Of a DNA stretch of 64,000 nt, positions 18,727 through 26,596 are shown in pieces; within the stretch, counting starts at the first letter, position 1; each line of letters opens with the position of its first letter. The DNA comes from Aliiglaciecola lipolytica E3. Its GTDB lineage: Bacteria; Pseudomonadota; Gammaproteobacteria; Enterobacterales; Alteromonadaceae. The notes under the pieces are model-generated. The model saw nothing but the letters and a program-made list of their open reading frames with translations. It ran no database searches and was not told the origin of the DNA. The stretch is from the NCBI RefSeq assembly GCF_000314975.1, contig NZ_BAEN01000076.1, positions 1 to 64,000 on the forward strand. Direction: 5' to 3'. The position numbers and the translations under genes were made by a program.

Positions 18727-19860
18727 ATGAATAGAAGAGACTTTTTAGCAATGTCAGCAGTAGGCGCCGGTGTTGCTTTACTTCCCGGATGTATGAGTCG
18801 TCCGATGCAAAATTCTGGGAAGTTGATCGTACCGCCTTACTTAACAGATTACCAAGATGCCTATCAGCAAAACCCGCGAGCAGCGGCTACAGAATGGTTT
18901 AGAGACGCGCGTTATGGTTTGTTTATCCATTATGGACTGTATTCGTTGATGGCCAGTGGAGAGTGGGTTTTATATAGCAAAAAGGTGCCTTTACCTGAAT
19001 ACGTGAAGCTTAAAGATCAGTTTACTGCGGAAAAATTCGACGCTGATTTTATTACTGATTTAGCCTTAGATGCGGGTATGAAATACATTAATATCACGAC
19101 TCGTCACCATGATAGCTTCTGCTTATGGGATACAGAATTTACCGAATTTAACAGCGTCAATTCGCCCGCTAAACGTGACCTTGTGCGCGAATTATCTGAA
19201 CAATGTAACAAAAAAGGTCTGGCATTATTTTTATATTATTCTCATGGTCGTGACTGGAAACACCCTCATGCACCCAATAATGATAAATGGGGCGGAGCAG
19301 CCCGTCCTAATTACGATTTCGTAGAGCCAAGTTACAAGTATGGAGCGGAACACGATCTAGATATCTATTTGGACTTCATGACTAATCAAGTGAATGAGTT
19401 AATGACCAATTACTCTAATGTGGCAGGCATTTGGTTAGATGGAATCGGTGTGCCTTATTCGGGTGATCGTTCAGTGTTTAAAGCTCAAGACTTGTATGAT
19501 TTAGTGCATGCTAAGCAACCACAAACATTAGTCTCTTATAAACAAGGTTTATTGGGTACTGAGGACTTTTTAGCCCCAGAACGCAAGTTTGATAAGTCTA
19601 AAGGCTCGCGTGTTCCACTAGAGTTGTGTGATCATTTGCAGCGCAAATCGTGGGGTTATGACAAGTCTCAAGATGGCAATCATAAAAAGAAAGACGAAGT
19701 GATCAAGATGCTAAAAAGAGCAGATAGCTATCCAGCGAATTTGTTACTTAATACTGGTCCTAAAGGTTCGGGTGAAATACCAGCAGAAGATGTTGCTGTG
19801 CTTCGTGAGGTTGGAAAAGAGCTAAAAACTAAAGGGTGGGAGGGCGTGTTAGCAAGCTAG
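18727..19860 (+). CDS. GH29 alpha-L-fucosidase-family enzyme (fucosidase or alpha-L-galactosidase)
   Basis: This exo-glycosidase has about 377 residues from the ATG at 18727, which follows AGAGG. A further upstream ATG at 18667 would add 20 residues unlike a signal peptide. The start MNRRDFLAMSA carries an RR-x-F-L Tat-like motif and a lipobox (LLPGC, Cys22). GH29 hallmarks are RYGLFIHYG (62-70), the active-site strand TTRHHDSFCLW and the nucleophile Asp238 in GIWLDG. The acid/base residue is not conserved in this family and is not assigned. GH29 enzymes remove alpha-L-fucose, but members from porphyran loci act on alpha-L-galactose. With galactan enzymes around it, an L-galactosidase role is a real alternative. 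Confidence 0.9.
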   Translation: MNRRDFLAMSAVGAGVALLPGCMSRPMQNSGKLIVPPYLTDYQDAYQQNPRAAATEWFRDARYGLFIHYGLYSLMASGEWVLYSKKVPLPEYVKLKDQFTAEKFDADFITDLALDAGMKYINITTRHHDSFCLWDTEFTEFNSVNSPAKRDLVRELSEQCNKKGLALFLYYSHGRDWKHPHAPNNDKWGGAARPNYDFVEPSYKYGAEHDLDIYLDFMTNQVNELMTNYSNVAGIWLDGIGVPYSGDRSVFKAQDLYDLVHAKQPQTLVSYKQGLLGTEDFLAPERKFDKSKGSRVPLELCDHLQRKSWGYDKSQDGNHKKKDEVIKMLKRADSYPANLLLNTGPKGSGEIPAEDVAVLREVGKELKTKGWEGVLAS

Positions 19861-19888
19861 AATTGACCGTTCACTACATTTGCATTTT

Positions 19889-19916
19889 TAGGCGAAGACA
19901 TTATGTTCTTCGCCTA
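19889..19916. terminator. Stem-loop between GH29 and propeller genes
   Basis: TAGGCGAAGA...TTCTTCGCCTA forms a strong hairpin 30 bases after the GH29 stop, but no T-run follows. It may be an mRNA 3'-end stabiliser or an attenuator, with read-through into the gene at 19951. Confidence 0.5.
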
Positions 19917-19950
19917 ATTCACAAGCTGAAACTTTGCTTAGGATAATAAA

Positions 19951-21033
19951 ATGATGAAAAGACAATTTAGCGCCAAAAAACTATTGGCAAGCTTATCTTT
20001 GTTGCCTTTTTTCTGTTTAGCACAAAATGCAGAGTTTGATTATCAACACTTGGGTGTAGCAGTTGAAAGCAAAGGTATGCATGTTTGGGGATCATCGCCA
20101 ATTATCGGTCCCAAAGGTAAAGTGCATTTGTATGTTGCGCAGTGGCCAACTGATACTCAATCTAATTTTAGTGGTTGGTTTAAAGATTGTGAAATAGCCC
20201 ACTATATTAGCGACAGCCCAGAAGGACCTTTCGAATTTGTGCGGGTTGCCGTTCCTGACCAAAACGGTACGTTTAATTCACCGCATAATCCAACCATAAA
20301 ACAAATAGACGGTCGCTACGTTCTTAGTTTTATAGTTAACGAAAATAATAAATTAGCTACCCAGCGAATCGTGATGTACGTTGCCGACGATTTAAACGAC
20401 ACTTGGAAGCCCGCCGCTGGTGGAGAGCCTGATGGCACTATTTTGCGCAAATCAAATAACCCAAGTGATTGGAATTATACGGCTAAACTCGGCGTTTCCA
20501 ATCCTTCGTTGATTAAGCACAATGGTAAATACTTGCTTTACAACAAATCGGTTGTAAAAAAGACCCCAGAAGCAAAGCGAGGAAGCTATACCTATGGTGT
20601 TGCTGTGGCGGACAAACTGGAAGGTCCCTATCGTCACCATCCAACCCAGGTGACTAAAGTCGGTATGCCAATTGAAGATGCATATGCATTTACGTTTAAC
20701 AACCGTGTGTACATGCTTGGTCGTGATTTTGGTAGTAAAAAAGGATCCCATGGTGGTGGCTTGTTATGGAAATCAGAGGATGGATTTAATTTCCCCAATC
20801 ATCAGGTGACACGCTCATTTGAACATTTAAGTCATTATTTGGGCGAAGATGCGTTGCGCAACGCAATAGTGCATCGGGGTGATAAAACCGGCAGATTAGA
20901 GCGCCCCCAAATATTATTCGTAGATGATAAACCTGCTTATTTATACCTCGCTACGGGAACGAACCCTAAGTCGGGATTTGGAAGCCGCTCTCACGTATTT
21001 AAAATGGTCCCGCAAAATCCATCTGCAGATTAG
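19951..21033 (+). CDS. Predicted five-bladed beta-propeller glycosidase (GH43/GH117-like)
   Basis: This 360-residue exported protein has a signal peptide ending FCLAQ (residue 25). Repeated blade motifs follow: HVWGSSPIIGPKGKVHLYVA, GTFNSPHNPTIKQIDGRYVL, GVSNPSLIKHNGKYLLYN, PIEDAYAFTFNNRVYML and RPQILFVDDKPAYLYLATG. Blades of this kind, each with an acidic or histidine-bearing loop, are typical of clans holding GH43, GH32 and GH117. I cannot place it in a family by eye. Its size and context (GH29, sulfatases, beta-galactosidase) fit an exo-enzyme that cleaves alpha-linked (anhydro)galactose, as GH117 does, but this is inference. It follows the GH29 gene by 90 bases and may be co-transcribed. 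Confidence 0.7.
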   Translation: MMKRQFSAKKLLASLSLLPFFCLAQNAEFDYQHLGVAVESKGMHVWGSSPIIGPKGKVHLYVAQWPTDTQSNFSGWFKDCEIAHYISDSPEGPFEFVRVAVPDQNGTFNSPHNPTIKQIDGRYVLSFIVNENNKLATQRIVMYVADDLNDTWKPAAGGEPDGTILRKSNNPSDWNYTAKLGVSNPSLIKHNGKYLLYNKSVVKKTPEAKRGSYTYGVAVADKLEGPYRHHPTQVTKVGMPIEDAYAFTFNNRVYMLGRDFGSKKGSHGGGLLWKSEDGFNFPNHQVTRSFEHLSHYLGEDALRNAIVHRGDKTGRLERPQILFVDDKPAYLYLATGTNPKSGFGSRSHVFKMVPQNPSAD

Positions 21034-21239
21034 ATGGAATTAACTTAATAACGCGTAACCTCATCTATATCTAATTATGGGGTTGTGCGTACTTCTGCGT
21101 TTAAATTTGAGTCACTGCTGCTGCCAAGGTAAACTCGTCCGCATATTTGTAGATAATCAAGCACCTATATTGCCTATTTGGTTAAAATCTAACTGCACAC
21201 GGTAAAGGTTGCCCAACCTCTGGTCTCATTTGGACTAAT

Positions 21240-23636
21240 ATGCAAACCACAAGAAAAAGATGGGTTAAATTGTTCTTTGGCGTTCTGTTGATCTGTTCAG
21301 GCTGCGCCACCATCGCTAAACTCGATTTAAATCAACTATATGGTGAAGAAGCGACAACCAATCGGGTTGCTGCATCTAATCAGCATGCGACTGTAAACAG
21401 CTCTGCAAGTAACTTTTATCAAAGCCAAGTTGAACCCATTTTAGAAAGTCGCTGTGTGGTTTGTCACGCGTGCTACGATGCGCCTTGCCAACTTAAAATG
21501 ACTTCACCTGAGGGGCTGGAAAGAGGGGCGAATAAGGAGAAGGTTTATCATGGCACGCGTATTTTGGCAGCTACGCCGAATCGCTTGTTTGTTGATGCGC
21601 ATAGCCCGTCTCAGTGGAGAGAGCGGGACTTTCATCCAGTATTAAATGAAAGGGAACAGTCTCCAGAAGCCAATACTCAATCCTCGGTATTGGCAAAAAT
21701 GCTAATGCTAAAGCAGCAACATCCATTGCCTGAAGACAAATTGTTAGATAACCAGTTTGACGTGAGTATTGACCGCAGTCAGCAGTGTCCAACGGTGGAA
21801 GAATTTGCAGGTTACGCTAAGGAACAGCCGTTGGCGGGAATGCCTTATGCGCTACCGGAACTTACGCAAACAGAGCACAACACATTAATGCACTGGATTG
21901 AAAGCGGAGGCTTCATGCCCGCTCATGCATCAATTTCGGACGACGAACAACAGGCCGTCAAAAAGCTTGAGGCATTTTTAAATCACGACAGTTTAAAAAT
22001 GCAATTAAGTGCGCGTTATATATACGAACATCTGTTTAGTTCACATTTGTATTTTAGTGAATTGACAGAGGCCAATGCACAGCCGCAGTTCTTTAAATTA
22101 GTGCGTTCTCGAACACCTTCATCGCTTCCTATTGATTTGATTGCTAGTCGCAGGCCATTTGACAAGCCTAATGTGCAGCGCGTGTATTATCGCCTGCAGC
22201 CGGTAGTATCCACTATCGTAAATAAAACCCATCAGCCGTACGCGCTTAATAAAACATTATTAGACAAATGGCAGGCATGGTTTGTAGATGCAGAATATGA
22301 TGTTTCGCAATTACCCAGTTACGATCCCCATATTGCTGCCAATCCTTTAACGGCATTTACTCAATTGCCGGTGAATGCGCGTTATCGCTTTATGTTAGAA
22401 CGCGCACAGAACACCATCATGGGCTACATTAAAGGGCCCGTCTGTCGTGGGCAAGTGGCACTCAACGTGATTAATGATCGGTTTTGGGTCTATTTTGTAA
22501 AACCCGAAGTGGCAGCGTCTCCACAAATAAACGCCTTCTACGAGTCACAACAAGATAATTTACGGTTGCCTGCCGAACACCAAAGTACTGCTTTAGCGGT
22601 CGGTTGGCTGGAATATGCAGCACGCCAAGGGGACTATATTCAAGCCAGACAAGATTTCTTAAATAGTGTTGCTAAGGACGAGCACCACTTTACTGCTGAC
22701 GATATTTGGAATGGAGAAGGTGAAAACGATAATGCAACACTGACCGTATTTCGGCATTTTGACAACGCTACTGTGGTTAAAGGTCTGATAGGCGCCCCGC
22801 CTAAAACGGCATGGGTTATTGATTACGCCTTGTTAGAGCGAATACATTATTTATTGGTAGCAGGCTTTGATGTTTATGGTAACTACGGACATCAGGTGTT
22901 GACGCGTCTGTATATGGACTTTTTACGCATGGAAGGAGAGTCAAACTTTCTATCATTCTTACCACCGCAGAGTCGCCGTCGAGAGTTAGCTTCATGGTAT
23001 CGAAACCCTGGTCCAGAGCTGACCTCATTTGTGAAAGGCAAAATCAATCTTTTTGAGCATCCCAGCGGTATCGAGTTTCAAACTGATGATCACAAAAATG
23101 AATTATACGAGATTTTTTATCAGCACCTTAAAAATGTGCAACCGCAACGGTATCGATTACAGGACAGTCATTTAAGTGAAAATAGTAAGGCGTTGTTGGC
23201 ACAACTGGAAAGGATAAAAGGTACGAGCGCGTCTATATTGCCTGAGCTGAGTATGATCATGGTTGAACCCACGAGCGGAGACCAAGCAGAGCTTTTCACC
23301 TTAATTCGTAATAGTGCGCATTATAATGTAAATAGTCTATTTTTTGAGAATGCCAATCGCGATAAAACGAATGATAATGTCACATTAGTACACGGGCTGA
23401 TTGGTAGCTATCCAGATGCATTTTGGCGAGTCAAAGAGTCAAATCTGGCAAAGCTAGTTGCGAATGCTCAACAAATTCGAACAGAAGAAGATTATAGAGC
23501 ATTTATGGACTTATTTGCTGTTCGTCGCACTGCTAACAATTTTTGGGAATTCAGTGATCAGTTAAATCAATTATTTATGCAGCGCAATCCAATCGAAGGT
23601 GGCTGGTTAGATTACAACAGGCTGGAAAATCGTTAA
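21240..23636 (+). CDS. cti: Fatty acid cis/trans isomerase
   Basis: Cti is a periplasmic heme protein that converts cis-unsaturated acyl chains of membrane phospholipids into trans isomers, rigidifying the membrane under heat or solvent stress. The 798-residue length matches the family. The c-type heme motif C-x2-CH lies at 72-76 within RCVVCHACYDAPCQLK, a signature of Cti. The N-terminus has a hydrophobic segment followed by SGC (Cys22), so it is probably a lipoprotein. The start at 21240 has only a weak ribosome-binding site. It sits between glycan-degradation genes with no functional link to them and has a bidirectional terminator after it. Confidence 0.95.
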   Translation: MQTTRKRWVKLFFGVLLICSGCATIAKLDLNQLYGEEATTNRVAASNQHATVNSSASNFYQSQVEPILESRCVVCHACYDAPCQLKMTSPEGLERGANKEKVYHGTRILAATPNRLFVDAHSPSQWRERDFHPVLNEREQSPEANTQSSVLAKMLMLKQQHPLPEDKLLDNQFDVSIDRSQQCPTVEEFAGYAKEQPLAGMPYALPELTQTEHNTLMHWIESGGFMPAHASISDDEQQAVKKLEAFLNHDSLKMQLSARYIYEHLFSSHLYFSELTEANAQPQFFKLVRSRTPSSLPIDLIASRRPFDKPNVQRVYYRLQPVVSTIVNKTHQPYALNKTLLDKWQAWFVDAEYDVSQLPSYDPHIAANPLTAFTQLPVNARYRFMLERAQNTIMGYIKGPVCRGQVALNVINDRFWVYFVKPEVAASPQINAFYESQQDNLRLPAEHQSTALAVGWLEYAARQGDYIQARQDFLNSVAKDEHHFTADDIWNGEGENDNATLTVFRHFDNATVVKGLIGAPPKTAWVIDYALLERIHYLLVAGFDVYGNYGHQVLTRLYMDFLRMEGESNFLSFLPPQSRRRELASWYRNPGPELTSFVKGKINLFEHPSGIEFQTDDHKNELYEIFYQHLKNVQPQRYRLQDSHLSENSKALLAQLERIKGTSASILPELSMIMVEPTSGDQAELFTLIRNSAHYNVNSLFFENANRDKTNDNVTLVHGLIGSYPDAFWRVKESNLAKLVANAQQIRTEEDYRAFMDLFAVRRTANNFWEFSDQLNQLFMQRNPIEGGWLDYNRLENR

Positions 23637-23730
23637 GGCAAGCCATGAATAGCTAACTGTAAAAGAATCACCATCTTGAGTGTCTGGCTGTTAATCGTGC
23701 TTTTCCGGTAGCGCATTTAGACGCTCCCAC

Positions 23731-23778
23731 AAAAAAGCCCAGTGTTGAGAAGTTCAAATTCAACAACTGGGCTTTTAT
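23731..23778. terminator. Bidirectional terminator between cti and the symporter
   Basis: AAAAAAGCCCAGTGTTGA pairs with TCAACAACTGGGCTTTTAT. The A-run on one side and the T-run on the other allow termination from both strands, which suits the convergent neighbours. Confidence 0.85.
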
Positions 23779-23824
23779 ATGGGTTACGCTTAAATTAGTA
23801 ATCTATTTCGACTTGCTAATCCAA

Positions 23825-25396
23825 TTACCACCAGGTTGCATAAAGTGCTACTAGTATAATCACAAGACAAATCGCTAACATATTGAATGAGCTTTTGGTT
23901 GTGAAATTGACTTCGTCTAAAGACACCACATCTGTGCCGCCATCCACGTAGTTTTTGCGGGTGGCAAGTGACGCTACCACAGCCAGAGCAATACAAGCCA
24001 AGAATACAACGCCTACTCTGTCCATGAAAGGTAACGCAGGCATTGCAAGTTTAAGGACACCTGACAAGGCAGCTGAACCGATTGCCGCAGTAATTGCACC
24101 CACTGAATTCATGGTTTTCCAGAACATGCCTAATAGGAATATGACCACAATCCCCGGCGTGAAAAAGCCCGTGAATTCTTGAATGTATTGAAACGCTTGT
24201 TCAAATTGACCAAGTAATGGTTTAGCACAAACCATCGCAATAATTAATGCTGAAATGCTAACGATACGCCCTACTTTTACGTAGTGGGCTTCACTTTTAT
24301 CCTTTTTAAAGTGCGAATATATGTCCATCGTAAAGATAGTTGATACGCTATTACACATAGACGCTAAGGACGACACAATCGCCGCAACTAATGCTGCAAA
24401 AACTAATCCCTTCAGTCCAACGGGCATCAGATTCATAAGACTAGGATAAGCTTGATCAGCTTGCTCTAAGTCGGCAAACAATATTGAGGCGGCAATACCA
24501 GGTACAACGACGAAAAAAGGTACCAAAATTTTCAAGTAAGCGGCGAATGCAATACCTTTTTGTGCTTCAGCTAGGTCTTTTGCAGCCAATGCACGTTGAA
24601 TAATGTATTGGTTGAAACCCCAATAGGAAATGTTCATTACCCACATTCCGCCAATTAATACCGATAGACCTGGAAGGCTGATGTAGTGCGGACTATCTGG
24701 TGAAAATATCATATCGAATTTTTCTGGCATTTGTTCAGTTAGTACCGAAAATCCAGCCAACATACCTTGACCATTAGATACCAAATCTAAACTAATGTAG
24801 GTCAACATTAATCCGCCGAACACTAACAACACAACCTGAATAATGTCAGTGTAAGCAACGGCTTTTAGGCCACCATAGGAGGAGTAAGCAATCGAAAATA
24901 TTCCAAGGAAAATCATTCCGTAAGCTAGTTCAACTCCGGTGATCGTAGTAATTGCTAATCCGCCCAACCACAAGACCGCTGTGAGGTTTACAAAAACATA
25001 CACTACTAACCAAAACACCGCCATTATGGTCTTAACGCGACTATCAAAACGTTGTTGTAGATACTGAGGCATGGTGTAGATATTATTTTTAAGAAAAATC
25101 GGTAAGAAATATTTACCTACAATAATCAAGGTGATTGCTGCCATCCATTCATATGACGCAATACCTAAACCTAAAACATACCCCGAGCCTGACATACCAA
25201 TAATTTGCTCAGCCGAAATATTTGATGCAATTAGGGATGCACCAATCGCCCACCAAGGCAGTGATTTACTTGCAAGGAAATAGTCCTTAGTATTTCTTTC
25301 ATGGTTTTTCTCGGCTCTGGAAATATAAAGTGCTAGGGCTAAAAGGCCCAAAACATATACTACAAAAATGCCAATATCGAGGTTTGCTAGATTCAT
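23825..25396 (-). CDS. Sodium/sugar symporter, vSGLT-like (SSS family)
   Basis: This inner-membrane sodium:solute symporter has 523 residues and about 14 predicted transmembrane helices. It closely follows the Vibrio SGLT pattern: DYFLASKSLPWWAIGASLIA, SNISAEQIIGMSGSGYVLGL, ASYEWMAAITLIIVGKYFLP and YVFVNLTAVLWLGGLA. These motifs line the galactose and sodium sites in vSGLT, so galactose or a related monosaccharide is the likely substrate. This agrees with the exported GH2 beta-galactosidase and the GH29 enzyme upstream. It is divergent from the SGNH hydrolase gene, with a long inverted repeat in the shared promoter region. Confidence 0.92.
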   Translation of the reverse strand: MNLANLDIGIFVVYVLGLLALALYISRAEKNHERNTKDYFLASKSLPWWAIGASLIASNISAEQIIGMSGSGYVLGLGIASYEWMAAITLIIVGKYFLPIFLKNNIYTMPQYLQQRFDSRVKTIMAVFWLVVYVFVNLTAVLWLGGLAITTITGVELAYGMIFLGIFSIAYSSYGGLKAVAYTDIIQVVLLVFGGLMLTYISLDLVSNGQGMLAGFSVLTEQMPEKFDMIFSPDSPHYISLPGLSVLIGGMWVMNISYWGFNQYIIQRALAAKDLAEAQKGIAFAAYLKILVPFFVVVPGIAASILFADLEQADQAYPSLMNLMPVGLKGLVFAALVAAIVSSLASMCNSVSTIFTMDIYSHFKKDKSEAHYVKVGRIVSISALIIAMVCAKPLLGQFEQAFQYIQEFTGFFTPGIVVIFLLGMFWKTMNSVGAITAAIGSAALSGVLKLAMPALPFMDRVGVVFLACIALAVVASLATRKNYVDGGTDVVSLDEVNFTTKSSFNMLAICLVIILVALYATWW

Positions 25397-25506
25397 CTCG
25401 TATCCTAGTTTTTATTATTTACTGTTAATTTTTCTGTATCTATAACTTGCTACTTGCTTTAGTAAATAGCTTGGGTATTAGCAATAAGACAATCGTCAGA
25501 ACACTA

Positions 25507-25535
25507 ACCGTAAAGCATATTACTAATTTTACGGA
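25507..25535. promoter_or_regulatory. Candidate operator: CCGTAAA...TTTACGG inverted repeat (second copy)
   Basis: ACCGTAAA and TTTACGG are separated by 13 bases, against 15 in the copy at 18614. The spacers also share bases (C-x-TA-x-TA...AATTTTACGG). It lies upstream of both the symporter and the SGNH gene. A nearby CACCAAGGTTTTGGTG palindrome (about 25563-25578) is an additional possible site. Confidence 0.5.
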
Positions 25536-25680
25536 AATCGTGTATGATTATTGTTAATTAAACACCAAGGTTTTGGTGGAATAAACTTATTTTCGTTTGA
25601 TTTAATTAATTTTTATGAGTCAAGATTAAATGCCTGACTAACAAAATGACAGCTTTTTATTAACAATGGATGGGGATTTT

Positions 25681-26442
25681 ATGAGAAAGACTGCGAAACA
25701 ACTTATGTTTCTGTTTGCAGCAGGATTGATTTTACAAGGTTGTCATTCAATGAAAACTAATCAAGCTGCGGATTATGTCGCAGAAAAAGGCTCTCACGTG
25801 GAAAAGGAAACCACAGGTGTTTGGGCAATTGAACCGGACCCGAATTTGCCCAATGTTTTACTTCTCGGGGATTCAATATCGATAGGGTACACCTTAGGTG
25901 TTAGAGAAGAGTTGGCAAATCAGGCGAATGTCTTCAGACCCCATAGAAATGGTGGTAAAAAGCCCGAAAATTGTCAGGGTACAAGCTATTCGATTAAGCA
26001 TTTAGATCGTTGGTTAGGGGATCGAAAATGGCAGGTCATCCACTTTAACTGGGGCTTGCATGATCTTAAACATGTGCATTCTGATAGTGGCAAAAACTCC
26101 AATAACTTTGATGATCCGCGACAATCTGAACCAGAAATATATCGTGCCAATTTAATACAGCTTGTAAACCGTTTACAAGCCACTGGAGCAAAATTGATTT
26201 TTGCTACCACAACACCTTACCCGGTTGGTGTAAAGCCCGCGAGATTGCCCGATGACGCTGAGCTTTATAACAGTATTGCGAAACAAATAATGAACCAACG
26301 AAATATCCAGATAAATGATTTGTATGCTCAAGCCTTACCTAAATTAAATGAAGTTCAATTACCTATAAATGTACATTTTAATAAGCGGGGGCGGGAGCTC
26401 CAAGCGCAAGCAGTTAGCAAAGTGATACAAGGAAATTTATAA
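25681..26442 (+). CDS. SGNH/GDSL-type esterase, lipoprotein
   Basis: This SGNH hydrolase has about 253 residues. The ATG at 25681 is preferred over 25666 because GGGG precedes it and the lipobox follows correctly (GLILQGC, Cys21). Block I is LLLGDSISIG with catalytic Ser65. The later block HFNWGLHDLKH supplies the oxyanion-hole residue. The C-terminal block reads NVHFNKRG: the His is present, but the Asp that usually precedes it (DVHF) is Asn. Such enzymes deacylate carbohydrates, for example by removing acetyl groups. It sits between the symporter and the large dockerin-bearing glycosidase. Role in sugar deacetylation is inferred. Confidence 0.85.
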   Translation: MRKTAKQLMFLFAAGLILQGCHSMKTNQAADYVAEKGSHVEKETTGVWAIEPDPNLPNVLLLGDSISIGYTLGVREELANQANVFRPHRNGGKKPENCQGTSYSIKHLDRWLGDRKWQVIHFNWGLHDLKHVHSDSGKNSNNFDDPRQSEPEIYRANLIQLVNRLQATGAKLIFATTTPYPVGVKPARLPDDAELYNSIAKQIMNQRNIQINDLYAQALPKLNEVQLPINVHFNKRGRELQAQAVSKVIQGNL

Positions 26443-26596
26443 CACATGCTTACTAACTTGATTTTGTAGATTTCGTATTTCAGTTTGGCATTAGGGTGCA
26501 CTTACTTTGCTGTTAGAACTAACTTTTAAAAATATTCTTACGGGTTGTTAATCAAACGTTTGTTATTTGTACATCTTTTAACAAAAAGGCAGCCCA

